A DNA stretch of 64,000 nt from CADEED01 sp039930985 (GTDB lineage Bacteria > Pseudomonadota > Gammaproteobacteria > Steroidobacterales > Steroidobacteraceae): contig JBDTSV010000172.1 in assembly GCA_039930985.1 (NCBI GenBank), positions 1 to 64,000 on the forward strand. The letters run 5' to 3'. Position 1 is the first letter of the stretch, and each line of letters begins with the position of its first letter. This document shows, piece after piece, positions 17,679 to 26,954 of the stretch. The notes below the pieces were generated by a model. That model did not search any database, was not told the DNA's origin, and saw only the letters and a program-made list of their open reading frames with translations. A program made the position numbers and the translations under genes.

Positions 17679-18013
17679 CGCAGTCGTTCGCGGGGCGTGC
17701 CGCCGCAGATCATTGCGGTCTGCGCGGCGCGTCCTGGCCCGACGCCTCGAGCGCCAGGAGCGACGCTGCTCCCCAGGGCCGCGTTCCAGGTCGTTGCACC
17801 TGCGCCACTCGCCGCTGATCTCCTGCGTTCGACTCATCGCCGTGCCGGGCGGCAGCTACCTGCAATACCGCGTCTTCGACGGTCCAGGCTTCGCGGCTGT
17901 CGTGCGGGCCGCGATGGTTGTGCCACTGCGGGCGATGCAACTGGAATAACACCGGTCAAAAAAAAGGGCGGCTCCCGAAGGAGCCGCCCCAGTTTCCTGC
18001 AAGGTCGGTTTCG
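17679..18013. other. Intergenic region between convergent genes
   Basis: 335 bp between the OmpA-type gene and the TonB receptor. The part from 17,958 on is the receptor's terminator. In 17,679-17,957 several short open frames exist on both strands, but none has a recognisable product, a convincing ribosome site or family-like composition, so no gene is called. Confidence 0.5.
17958..17990 (-). terminator. Rho-independent terminator of the TonB receptor gene
   Basis: A perfect 10-bp stem (17,966-17,975 with 17,980-17,989) with a 4-nt CGAA/TTCG-type loop. Read on the minus strand it is followed by eight T residues (complement of the A run at 17,958-17,965). It lies 24 bp past the receptor stop codon. 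Confidence 0.9.
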
Positions 18014-21010
18014 TTAGAGGTCGATCTTCGCGCCGAGACGGAAGTAACGTCCCAAAGCGTTCGGACCGGCCCATGACGGGTTGAAGTAGAACAAGCTGTA
18101 AGCCGCCGACGGCTCGAACGGTGCGCTGATGTCGAACACGTTCAAGATGTCCGCAAACACGGTGTACTTGTCGTTGAACTTGTAGCGCATCGTCAGATCC
18201 GCGTTCCAGGTCGGCTTGGCATTGCACAGCACCGGTGATCCATCGACATATGCCTGTGTCGAGGAAGCGATGTCAGCATTGCCCTGGCAATCGCCCTTTA
18301 CGCCGCCGAAGTCGATCGAGGCCGTGTCGTAGCCACTGGTGTAGTAACCAGTGAGGGACACCATCGCCTTGCCGAACTCAAACGTGTTCTGCCACGAGCC
18401 ACGCCATTTCGGAGCGCCCGAGCAGGAGGTGATGTTGCAGGGGCTCAGCGTGCCATCGTAGCGCAGCGTGTCGCCACCATCGGTCTGCAACTCGAACTTC
18501 TGGAGGTACGAAGCATCGAGGCTGGTGTGCAAGGTCACCGTGTCGCCCAGGGCCACCGTGTAGTTGGCGCCGAAGTCGACACCGCTGACATTCTGCTGAT
18601 CCTGGTTGACGAAGGACGACTCGATGAAGCCCAGCGCCGGCAGCGCGTTCGGGAACGCCGGATCGGGAACGCCCGGGATCACATTGAGGCCCGGCAGATT
18701 CACGACGCCATTTCCCGAGTAATAGGCAGATTCAGCCGCTGACGTGTCGGTCACACCGGTGATCAGGTTCTTCACCTCGATGTTCCAGTAGTCGATCGTG
18801 AAGCTGAGATTGGTCATCGGCTCGATGACCAGGCCGGTGGTGAAGGAAGTCGACTTTTCCGGGTCGAGCGCCGTATTGCCGGTCTGCGTGAGACCCACGT
18901 TGTATGCGCCCGTTGCATAGGCATTGCCGCCGTGCGCAGCGCAGTACGCCGCGAACGTCGCGCAGTTCACCTGCCGGGTCACGTAACCCGTGGTCGGCAG
19001 ACCGAAGGATTCATTGAAGCTCGGAATGCGGAAGCCCTTCGAGTAGGTGCCGCGAATCGCGATTTGTTCAATGGGCGTGAACTTGAAGCCGACCTTCGGT
19101 GAGAAGTTCGACTGGCCAGTGGAGTAATCGTCAAACCGACCCGACGCCATCAGCTCGAGCTGCTTTAAGACAGGAGCGCTGAGTTCGAAGAAGGCCGACT
19201 TCACGTCGCGGCTGCCGGCAGTACCGACGGCGTTGATCGAGTAGTAGCGGGTGTAGGGCGCCGAATCGTTGGAAGGATTGGCGCTCGGCGCGTCGATCGA
19301 TTCCTGACGATATGAAGCACCAAGCGCGGCCTGCAGAGCGCCGCCCGGCAGATCGACGATGTCTTTGGCAATGGTGCCCTGCACCTGCCACAGGCGCGAC
19401 GGCGAATACTCGCTGCTGTTCGGAGCGATGTAGTCCCAGACTTCCTTCGAGTTCGCGTACGGATCCGAGAAGTTGAACGTGCCACGGGCGACGACGTCCA
19501 TGATTCGCTGCGGGATGAGGTAGTTGCCTTCGTCACGACGCAAACCGATTTCGGAGGTCGTGAAGTTGGCCGAATAGCGCCAGTCTTCCGCGAAGCTGCC
19601 ATCGACACCGACCACGGCGCGTACCGCGCGCGAGCTCGTCTCGACGTTGCGGCCGTACGGCGAACGCAGCAGGACCTGAGCGGTCTGGCCAGCACCGGCG
19701 AACGGATTGTTCGGATTCAACGTGCCATTGGCGGCCGTGCAACCCGTGTTGACGCCGTTCGGCGTGCCAACGCCGGCCGAGCAGACGTACACCGGGAGGA
19801 TGACGTTGTATGCGGCAAGCGTTGCCGGACGCGGCGGCGGCGGCGTGCCGTTGAAGCCCAGCGGCGTGAACGACGCGTCAGTGTTCGTCTTGTAGAAGTT
19901 GGCCATGGCGTAGAACTGCGCGTTCTCACCGAGGTTGGCCGTGAAGCGCATCGACAGGCCGGTGCGCTCGATCTCAGGCGAAAGCTGGATGTAGGCGCCC
20001 TGGAAATTCACTTCGCAGGTATTGAGGGGCGAGGTGCCCGACTGTGCGGCCGTGATGGTGATCGGCGACCACTCGCGGCAGCCCGCAGCCGGATTCAGGA
20101 ACTGGTAGCGACCCGCGCCGGTCGCGGAATTCGCGACGGTGACCGGACGAACCAGTGAAACGCCAGGAATGCTGAACAGTCCGTTGAACGAACCATCTTC
20201 CGCGGTCACGCCATTCCAGTTGAGATTGGCCATGCAGCTGCCGGAGGCGCCGCACTTGCGCTGGAGGTCACCATTGTTCAGCGGGTAATCACGATCGCGC
20301 GCCTGCAGCGCGTCGGTCTTCATGTACTCGCCACTGATGTAGAAATTGAAACCCTGACTCTCGAGGCTGCCGAAGCCCCAGGTCAGGTCGACGCGGTTTT
20401 CGTCGCCACCACCTTGCTCGGAAAGGGCGCTCGAACCGTCGATGTGCAAGCCCTGGATTTCTTTCTTGGTAATGACGTTGACCACGCCGGCGATGGCGTC
20501 GGCGCCGTACGTCGACGACGCACCGTCACGCAGCACTTCGATGCGGTCGATGATGCCGCTCGGAATCGTGTTCAGGTCGACGAAGTTGCGCTGACCGTCA
20601 TCGGCGAGCGGATACGGAGCCAAGCGCAGGCCGTCGACGACGGAGAGCGTGTCCTGGACTGTTAGGCCGCGCAGCGCCGGGGCGGTGGCGCCGCTGGCGA
20701 AGTTGAAGCCGGTGTTCCAGCCCGCGGTGATCGTGCCGGCATTGTTGGCAGTCAGACGCTGAACCGCTTCCGAAACGGTGTTGATTCCGCGCTGCTCCAG
20801 CTCTTCGGAGCTGATTACGGTTACCGGCGAGGGTGTTTCCGCGTCGGTGCGACGAAGGATTGAACCCGTGACGATGACTTCTTCAAGCGGTTCGTCATCC
20901 GCGACGGCCAGAGTGGGCAGAGTGCTGGCAGCCACGGCCGCAGCAAACAGCGCACGCCGAACCGCGTCACTGACCGTGCGATTACGTGCGTAACCTGATT
21001 TCAGTTTCAT
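18014..21010 (-). CDS. TonB-dependent outer-membrane receptor
   Basis: About 998 aa from the ATG at 21,010 (MKLKSGYARN); a longer in-frame start at 21,058 lacks a signal-like sequence. The signal peptide ends near TLAVA-DD. The TonB-box region EEVIVTGSIL is followed by a plug domain ('VTVISSEELEQRGINTVSEAVQRLTANNAG', 'IDRIEVLRDGASSTYGADAIAGVVNVITK') and a 22-strand barrel with the usual alternation. The last residue is Leu, not the Phe common in outer-membrane barrels. No STN domain, so no direct sigma/anti-sigma signalling. No transport partner is adjacent, so the substrate is unknown; large receptors of this type often take up glycans, peptides or iron complexes. Confidence 0.93.
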   Translation of the reverse strand: MKLKSGYARNRTVSDAVRRALFAAAVAASTLPTLAVADDEPLEEVIVTGSILRRTDAETPSPVTVISSEELEQRGINTVSEAVQRLTANNAGTITAGWNTGFNFASGATAPALRGLTVQDTLSVVDGLRLAPYPLADDGQRNFVDLNTIPSGIIDRIEVLRDGASSTYGADAIAGVVNVITKKEIQGLHIDGSSALSEQGGGDENRVDLTWGFGSLESQGFNFYISGEYMKTDALQARDRDYPLNNGDLQRKCGASGSCMANLNWNGVTAEDGSFNGLFSIPGVSLVRPVTVANSATGAGRYQFLNPAAGCREWSPITITAAQSGTSPLNTCEVNFQGAYIQLSPEIERTGLSMRFTANLGENAQFYAMANFYKTNTDASFTPLGFNGTPPPPRPATLAAYNVILPVYVCSAGVGTPNGVNTGCTAANGTLNPNNPFAGAGQTAQVLLRSPYGRNVETSSRAVRAVVGVDGSFAEDWRYSANFTTSEIGLRRDEGNYLIPQRIMDVVARGTFNFSDPYANSKEVWDYIAPNSSEYSPSRLWQVQGTIAKDIVDLPGGALQAALGASYRQESIDAPSANPSNDSAPYTRYYSINAVGTAGSRDVKSAFFELSAPVLKQLELMASGRFDDYSTGQSNFSPKVGFKFTPIEQIAIRGTYSKGFRIPSFNESFGLPTTGYVTRQVNCATFAAYCAAHGGNAYATGAYNVGLTQTGNTALDPEKSTSFTTGLVIEPMTNLSFTIDYWNIEVKNLITGVTDTSAAESAYYSGNGVVNLPGLNVIPGVPDPAFPNALPALGFIESSFVNQDQQNVSGVDFGANYTVALGDTVTLHTSLDASYLQKFELQTDGGDTLRYDGTLSPCNITSCSGAPKWRGSWQNTFEFGKAMVSLTGYYTSGYDTASIDFGGVKGDCQGNADIASSTQAYVDGSPVLCNAKPTWNADLTMRYKFNDKYTVFADILNVFDISAPFEPSAAYSLFYFNPSWAGPNALGRYFRLGAKIDL

Positions 21011-21619
21011 TGTTTTCGTCCCCAAAATTGTGTTGCGTTCCCGATGCGCACCGCGCATCGAGTTACAAGAGGGAGTAGGTGTTGGTACCGCCGATCACGA
21101 GCACGGAATGGCTCACGCAGTCCCTGATGGAACGGGACGTACGCATCGGCACCCTAGAAACCCGACAAACTCCTGCAATGGCGACGAGCCTATCACGAGT
21201 GTGGTTTGCAACAACACCGGCGCTTTTGTGTGGATGGTTATCTTTTTTAGGCCCAGAGTTCATAAAATTCATGTGGTTACGTCAAAGTTGGCGTTCTTTC
21301 AGGGTTGTTTTGTTTGCCTATGTCGCGTACCCACCACGGGTTCTTCAGGGTATGCACGAAATTTGCGCATAGCTCCTACGCGCCCGCGAGCGCAAAACGC
21401 GCTGCCGCTCTGCCGCCACCGCTATTTGGGACCACTAACGAGGTGCTTTTCGCTGCACCATCTTCGTCCAAAAGCCAATGAAGCGGCGCGGCATACCCTC
21501 ATAAGAAAGAGGTGTACCTGCTGCGCGTGCGCCCTGGTACCGGCGTGCCGCGGTTTCCCGCGACCTAATTCGGGACGGCCGCCCGCCAAGTAGTTAGCCC
21601 AGGAACCGCGCGGTTCCGG
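21011..21619. other. Upstream region of the TonB receptor, no gene called
   Basis: 609 bp between two minus-strand genes. It holds the promoter and leader of the TonB receptor. The stretch 21,180-21,370 is clearly less GC-rich than its surroundings. Open frames on the plus strand (for example 21,079-21,372) show no recognisable family and no good ribosome site. No tRNA or structured RNA is evident. Confidence 0.5.
21259..21285 (-). promoter_or_regulatory. Candidate sigma-70 promoter of the TonB receptor
   Basis: On the minus strand TTGACG (21,280-21,285) is followed after 15 bp by TATGAA (21,259-21,264). It lies in the AT-rich part of the region. Spacing is 2 bp short of optimal. It would give a leader of about 240 nt before the ATG at 21,010, which is long, so either the promoter is elsewhere or the leader is regulatory. 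Confidence 0.35.
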
Positions 21620-22645
21620 TCAGGGCGGCAGGCGGGGCGGAATGGCGGGCTTGCGCGTTCGCACGGTGTTCTCTTCGCCCGGCGGCAACAGCCGCACCTC
21701 TTCGCGCCGATAGTCGATCATCATCGCGCGCGCGGTTCCGAGAACGTCCATGCCGAGTACGATCGCCGGCGCGTTCTCCACGTCCCACATACGGAACACG
21801 TCGAAGTCGCCGAACACCACGCGCAGATTGTCGATATCGGAGTGGCCGATTCGAAGCGTTGAAGTCGCGACTATGTTGCCGAAAACCTCGTCCGCGGTAG
21901 CAGCGAAGATTTGCCGGCGCGAGGCTGGATCCTGGGCTTGCGCCTGCAGCCCAAGCGCCGTCAACAACGCCTGATTGCCAAGCGAGCGCTCGGCGCCGGT
22001 GTCGATGATCGCGGTTACGCTGACTCCGCCAACTCGCGCCTTCACCATGGCCAAACCGCCGAATCGCAGCCGCGCATGCACGACCTCCCAATTGGCGTCG
22101 ACGCGCGGACACGAAGTCCGCAGGATCGAGACCTGCGATTTGGCGAAGTTCACGTACAGGCAACCGCGGGCGAAAGCGTCAGCGCCGAAGATGCCATCGG
22201 CATCGGCGAACACGCGCGCCTCGACAACCGGAATCTCCAGTTGCGGCAGCGTGATCTCCCCGGCGGTGATCTTCTGCACGGCCACCGTCGAAACCACCTC
22301 CGATCCGGTGATGCCGCGCAGCAGTTTCGCCCGCTTCGGATCCGCGACGAGATTCAATCGGCTGACGAGACGTGGCGACATGACGCTGCTCGAGGCGCCA
22401 GTGTCGACCACAAACGCAAATGGACCGGTGCCATTCACGTAGACCGGAGCCATGACACGACCGATGCGATCGGCAGTCGTTGCGGCTACGTAGACGAAAT
22501 CTTCCGGCTTTATTTCCGCCGGCGCCTGAATCTCGTTGATAGGCGTCGCGACCGACTCATCGGCTGCGTTTATCTGCAGCACCGGGAATGCTGCGAGGGA
22601 GACCATTGTGATGACGGCGCACTGCATGCGCGGACGGTACCGCAT
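21620..22645 (-). CDS. Exported protein with two retropepsin-like aspartic protease domains
   Basis: 341 aa with an N-terminal signal peptide ending near INA-AD. Two aspartyl-protease active-site motifs occur in one chain: FVVDTGASSSVMS (residues ~78-90) and AIIDTGAERSLGN (residues ~211-223). Each is followed by the family 'G..ILG/FG.D' segment (GIFGADAF; VLGMDVLG). Retropepsin-like domains usually act as dimers, so the two halves may form an intramolecular pair. Gaps are normal and both catalytic Asp residues are present. Periplasmic peptidase activity is inferred. Confidence 0.85.
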   Translation of the reverse strand: MRYRPRMQCAVITMVSLAAFPVLQINAADESVATPINEIQAPAEIKPEDFVYVAATTADRIGRVMAPVYVNGTGPFAFVVDTGASSSVMSPRLVSRLNLVADPKRAKLLRGITGSEVVSTVAVQKITAGEITLPQLEIPVVEARVFADADGIFGADAFARGCLYVNFAKSQVSILRTSCPRVDANWEVVHARLRFGGLAMVKARVGGVSVTAIIDTGAERSLGNQALLTALGLQAQAQDPASRRQIFAATADEVFGNIVATSTLRIGHSDIDNLRVVFGDFDVFRMWDVENAPAIVLGMDVLGTARAMMIDYRREEVRLLPPGEENTVRTRKPAIPPRLPP

Positions 22646-23034
22646 GCGCCCGCAACGATGAAACCCTGGGACGCATCGCCGGCCGCGCCGCCATACGACC
22701 CGGGTGCCAGCGGCACCACTGGTTTGGCGACGGGGTCGGTACTGCTTTCCCGGCGTAACGACCCCGCTCCAGTGCGTTTTCTACCGACACGACAGGAACT
22801 GAACGATGTTTGGCGTCTTGAACACGTAAGCTTATGCAGCCGGTGAGTTACCAAACCTTGCGGTTTGCGATACTGGTTAAGGCTGACAACTCTGTGCCAG
22901 AAGCACTACACATTTCCGCAATCGGGGTGCACCTGGTCTGCGCCGTTTTGGTTACGAGCGAGGTGAGGCAGATGACTGGGTATCGTGTGCCGACCGTCTT
23001 CCCGAAGCACTACCCATAGAATTGCCGCCGTACC
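22646..23034. other. Divergent intergenic region, no gene seen
   Basis: 389 bp between the retropepsin gene (minus) and the sensor kinase (plus). It must hold both promoters, but no consensus -35/-10 pair or clear operator stands out. Short open frames here have no family resemblance. Confidence 0.5.
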
Positions 23035-25263
23035 ATGGTCGCGCAAACGCCAGCAGAAGCCTGTGTCATCTCCGACCTGACGGTTGAGCCGGATGCGCGC
23101 CTGCGCGCGCTTACCGAACACGCGCTGGAAATCATCACGATCCAGACCGCCGACGGGACGTTTTCCTACGCCAATGAAGCGGTGGTGCGCTACCTCGGCT
23201 ATTCCGTCGCCGAGTTGTTAGGCCGGAACGCGGCCGAGTTCCTGCATCCCGACGACGTGGAGGCGATGCGCGAGCGATTTCGCGGATTCCTGGGCTCGAG
23301 TGAGGCGCAGCCCGAGCTCGGCCGGTTCGAATACCGCTTCCGTCATCGCGACGGCAGCTGGTGCTGGCTCGAGAGCGTGGCGGTGAACGCGCTCGCCAAT
23401 CCGGCCGTGCACGGTATCATCGCGCACTCGCGCGACATCAACCGCCGCAAGGCGAATGAGCGCAGCCTGTCACTGAACTACGCGCGCTATCGCACGGTCG
23501 CCGATCTGTCCGCAGGCGCCGTCTATGAGTACCTCATGAACGCGCAGGGTATGTACGAGCTCGAATGGACGCTCGGTGCGGAGCGCGTGTACGGCTGCAG
23601 CGAAGAAGAGTATCGACAGCGCGGCTGGCAAAGTTTCGTGGTGGGCGACGGCTGGCACGAACAGAGTCTCGCGCGCACCGAGCGCTACTTGCGCGGCGAA
23701 ACCGTCGAGTTCACCGCCCAGATCCGCCGCTGCGACGGAATGTTGCGCTGGATCGAAGTGAAGAATCGCCCCATCGTGGATCCGGCCACCGGAAAGTTCA
23801 CCCGACTGGTTGGCGTCGCCATCGACATCACGGAGCGAAAGCAGTCCGCGGACGCCTTGCGCGAAAGCGAATTTCGCTATCGCACGGTGGCCGAACTCAC
23901 CTCCGGGTTCGTCTATGAATCCACGGTCGACGAACTGGGCGAAGCGCAGATTGTCTGGGCCAGCCCGGGCTGGTCGCAGTTCTTCGGCGGTCCTTTCGAA
24001 GAGATCAATCGTCTTGGATGGCGCCACGTGTTTTTCACCGCCGATCACGCCGGCGCTGTCCTGCGTCGGCTGAGATTACGCCGCGGCGAGCGCACCGAAA
24101 CGGAAATGGCACTGAAGACCATGCGCGGGGAAACGCGCTGGGTTCATCTCGCGAACCAGCCGCTGATTTCCGCTGATGGCAGCGTGCGCCGCTTCATAGG
24201 CGTGGTGCACGACATCACCGATCGCAAGGCGAACGAGGAAGTGTTGCGCAGCCAGGCGCTGGCCATCGAAGTGATGCATGAAGGCGTGGTGCTGTCGGAT
24301 AGCGGCGGCATCATCCGCATGACCAATCCGGCATTCGACCGCATGTTCCGCATCGAACACGGCGCGCTCATCGGCAAACACCTGGTGCAGCTGCCCTGCG
24401 ATCCGCCGCTCGACCGGCGGATCGCCGAATCCGCGGACGAAGCCGCGGCGCGCTCTGGCGCGCCGCTGGTCAGCGAACTCACGGTGCGTGGCGCGCACGA
24501 TGGCGGCAGTGTGCTGTTCGTCGAAGCTGCCATCACCTCGCTGGTACTGCGCGGCGAGCGGTTCTGGCTCACCATGATCCAGGATGCGACCGCGCGCCGG
24601 CAGCTCGAACGCGAGGTGCTCGAAGTGAGTAACCGCGAACAGCAACGCATCGGCAACGATCTGCACGACGGTCTCGGCCAGGAACTGACGGGAATCGCCT
24701 TGCTGCTGCGCGGCCTCGAGAATCGGGCCGAGCGCGAAGCTCCGGCTTTGTCACCGTCGATAGAGGAAGTGGCGTTGCTGGTCAATGACGCCATCTTCAC
24801 GACGCGCGCACTGGCGCGCGGGTTGTCGCCGGTTACCTTCGATCGCGGCGGCCTCGCCCTGGCGCTCGAGGAACTGGCACGCCGCCTGTCGGCCATGTTT
24901 CACATCGACGTACGCTGCCAGGCCGACGACACGCTCGATCAGGGACTGGAATCCGTGAATGCGCTGCACCTGTACCGTATCGCGCAAGAAGCGGTGACGA
25001 ACGCGGCGCAGCACGGCCAGGCAGGCAAGGTAAAGATTTATCTGCGCTGCGATGGCGACCGGGGACTACTGCGCATCGAGGACAATGGCAGCGGATTCAA
25101 TCCGGCAGTTCATCAGTCGAAAGGGCTTGGCCTGCGCATCATGCATTACCGCGCGCAGATGATGGCCGGCAGCTTGCGCATCGAGAGCGCGCGGGCGCGC
25201 GGAACCACCGTGAGCTGCTGGTTCCCGCGTGGCGGCCCGCACGGGCTGCCCGAAGGTAGTTAG
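23035..25263 (+). CDS. Soluble multi-PAS sensor histidine kinase (NarL/DegS-type HisKA_3)
   Basis: 742 aa without transmembrane segments. Four PAS/PAC units occupy roughly residues 20-140, 150-275, 280-400 and 405-520 (PAC-like 'GVAIDITERK', 'GVVHDITDRK'). They are followed by a HisKA_3 dimerisation domain with phospho-acceptor His544 in NDLHDGLGQEL and a HATPase domain (N box 'QEAVTNAAQHGQA', G boxes 'IEDNGSGFN', 'GLGLRIMHYRAQMM'). It would phosphorylate a NarL/FixJ-type regulator, but none is encoded nearby, so it is an orphan. Cytosolic sensing (redox, gas or small molecule) is inferred from the lack of membrane anchors. Confidence 0.9.
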   Translation: MVAQTPAEACVISDLTVEPDARLRALTEHALEIITIQTADGTFSYANEAVVRYLGYSVAELLGRNAAEFLHPDDVEAMRERFRGFLGSSEAQPELGRFEYRFRHRDGSWCWLESVAVNALANPAVHGIIAHSRDINRRKANERSLSLNYARYRTVADLSAGAVYEYLMNAQGMYELEWTLGAERVYGCSEEEYRQRGWQSFVVGDGWHEQSLARTERYLRGETVEFTAQIRRCDGMLRWIEVKNRPIVDPATGKFTRLVGVAIDITERKQSADALRESEFRYRTVAELTSGFVYESTVDELGEAQIVWASPGWSQFFGGPFEEINRLGWRHVFFTADHAGAVLRRLRLRRGERTETEMALKTMRGETRWVHLANQPLISADGSVRRFIGVVHDITDRKANEEVLRSQALAIEVMHEGVVLSDSGGIIRMTNPAFDRMFRIEHGALIGKHLVQLPCDPPLDRRIAESADEAAARSGAPLVSELTVRGAHDGGSVLFVEAAITSLVLRGERFWLTMIQDATARRQLEREVLEVSNREQQRIGNDLHDGLGQELTGIALLLRGLENRAEREAPALSPSIEEVALLVNDAIFTTRALARGLSPVTFDRGGLALALEELARRLSAMFHIDVRCQADDTLDQGLESVNALHLYRIAQEAVTNAAQHGQAGKVKIYLRCDGDRGLLRIEDNGSGFNPAVHQSKGLGLRIMHYRAQMMAGSLRIESARARGTTVSCWFPRGGPHGLPEGS

Positions 25264-25287
25264 GAAATGGGGACAGTCCCCATTTCC
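25263..25287. repeat. REP-like perfect palindrome at convergent gene ends
   Basis: Arms of 12 bp (25,263-25,274 and 25,276-25,287) with a 1-nt spacer; core GGGGAC/GTCCCC flanked by AAAT/ATTT. Imperfect copies of CATTTCC follow up to about 25,305. It overlaps the last base of the kinase stop codon and lies between convergent genes. It has no U-tract of terminator type but could block transcription from either side. Confidence 0.65.
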
Positions 25288-25324
25288 TCCCATTTCCTCA
25301 TTTCCCGGCAAAAGGGGACGCACC

Positions 25325-26872
25325 TCAGCCAGGTATCACCCCACTTGCGCGGACACGGGCAATGTCCCCGGCGGCGATCTTCTGGCTCCACTCCGCGGGC
25401 CCAGTCTGGTGGACCGAGGTGCCGTTCGCATCAACCGCCACGGTGACCGGCATGTCTTCCACCGTGAATTCGTAGATGGCCTCCATGCCGAGATCCTCGA
25501 ATGCGACCACGCGCGACGCCTTGATGGCCTTCGACACCAGGTAGGCGGCACCGCCAACCGCCATGAGGTAGGCCGCGCGATGCCGGCGAATCGCCTCGAT
25601 GCCCACTGGCCCACGCTCGGCTTTACCCACCATGGCGATGAGGCCGGTCTTCTCCAGCATCATCTCGGTAAACTTGTCCATTCGCGTCGCCGTCGTCGGT
25701 CCCGCGGGCCCAACTACCTCGCCGCGCACCGGATCGACCGGCCCGACGTAGTAGATGACGCGATTGCGGAAATCCACGCCTGGCGGCAGGGCTTCGCCCT
25801 TGGCGAAGAGGTCGGCGATTCGCTTGTGAGCGGCATCGCGGCCGGTGAGCATCCTGCCATTGAGCAGCAGCGCCTCACCCGGCTTCCAGCTCGCGACTTC
25901 CGCCGGAGTCAACGTGTCGAGATTCACGCGGCGCGCGCCGGCGGCCGGCGCCCAGTTCACCTGAGGCCAGTCGGAGAGCTTCGGCGGCACGAGCTTCGCG
26001 GGCCCGCTGCCGTCGAGCGTGAAATGCACGTGGCGCGTGGCCGCACAGTTCGGAATCATGGCCACTGGCTTCGAGGCGGCGTGCGTCGGGTACTGGAAAA
26101 TCTTGACATCGAGCACGGTAGATAGCCCGCCGAGCCCCTGCGCACCAATGCCGAGCGCGTTCACTTTCTCGTAGAGCTCGATGCGCAACTCTTCGGTCTG
26201 ATTCGCCGGGCCCCGCGCCTTGAGCTCTGTCATGTCGATGGGCTCCATGAGTGCTTCCTTGGCGAGCAGCATGGCCTTCTCGGCCGTGCCGCCGATGCCG
26301 ATGCCCAGCATGCCCGGCGGGCACCAGCCCGCACCCATGAGCGGCACGGTCTTGAGCACCCACTCGGTGAGCGAATCCGATGGATTCAGCATCACGAATT
26401 TCGATTTGTTCTCCGAGCCGCCACCCTTGGCCGCAACCGTGATCTCGACCTCATCGCCCGGCACGAGCGTGGTGTGAATGACGGCCGGCGTATTGTCCTT
26501 GGTGTTCTTGCGGGAAAAATTCGGGTCGGAGACGATCGAGGCGCGCAGCTTGTTGTCCGGGTGTAGATAGGCGCGGCGCACGCCTTCGTTGATCATGTCG
26601 TCGAAACTCAGTGATGCTTTCCAGCGCACGTTCATGCCGACTTTGGCGAACACCATGACGATGCCGGTGTCCTGGCAGATGGGGCGGCGTCCCTCGGCGC
26701 ACATGCGCGAGTTGCTGAGGATCTGGGCGATGGCATCGCGCGCCGCCGGCGACTGCTCGAGCTCGTAGGCCCGGCCCAGCGCGCGTATGTAGTCCGGCGG
26801 ATGGAAGTACGAGATGTACTGAAGCGCGTCGGCGACGCTGTCGATGAGATCCTGCTGGTCGATCGTTTTCAT
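25325..26872 (-). CDS. fumA: Class I fumarate hydratase (iron-sulfur)
   Basis: 515 aa single-chain class I fumarase that interconverts fumarate and malate in the TCA cycle. The alpha region carries RPICQDTGIVMVF (cluster Cys), WCPPGMLGIGIGG and IPNCAATRHVHF; these provide the three cysteines of the 4Fe-4S cluster. The beta region follows with 'GPTTATRMDKF' and 'GKAERG'. Length and domain order are those of FumA/FumB rather than two-subunit enzymes. Such enzymes are oxygen-sensitive. Monocistronic by context: convergent with the kinase and divergent from ndh. Confidence 0.93.
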   Translation of the reverse strand: MKTIDQQDLIDSVADALQYISYFHPPDYIRALGRAYELEQSPAARDAIAQILSNSRMCAEGRRPICQDTGIVMVFAKVGMNVRWKASLSFDDMINEGVRRAYLHPDNKLRASIVSDPNFSRKNTKDNTPAVIHTTLVPGDEVEITVAAKGGGSENKSKFVMLNPSDSLTEWVLKTVPLMGAGWCPPGMLGIGIGGTAEKAMLLAKEALMEPIDMTELKARGPANQTEELRIELYEKVNALGIGAQGLGGLSTVLDVKIFQYPTHAASKPVAMIPNCAATRHVHFTLDGSGPAKLVPPKLSDWPQVNWAPAAGARRVNLDTLTPAEVASWKPGEALLLNGRMLTGRDAAHKRIADLFAKGEALPPGVDFRNRVIYYVGPVDPVRGEVVGPAGPTTATRMDKFTEMMLEKTGLIAMVGKAERGPVGIEAIRRHRAAYLMAVGGAAYLVSKAIKASRVVAFEDLGMEAIYEFTVEDMPVTVAVDANGTSVHQTGPAEWSQKIAAGDIARVRASGVIPG

Positions 26873-26954
26873 GGTGCTTTCAAGATCAATTGGCGCAAGG
26901 CCTGAAACATTTTAGCGCGGCGCAAGCGCGGCGTTTCGGTTAAGTTTTCCATCT

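Noticed and set aside
17697..18017. 106-aa plus-strand open frame between OmpA and TonB genes
   Set aside because: Runs through the TonB receptor terminator and ends inside its coding region; no ribosome site or family.
21030..21593. 187-aa plus-strand open frame upstream of the TonB receptor
   Set aside because: Begins inside the receptor's leader, low-complexity composition, no ribosome site.
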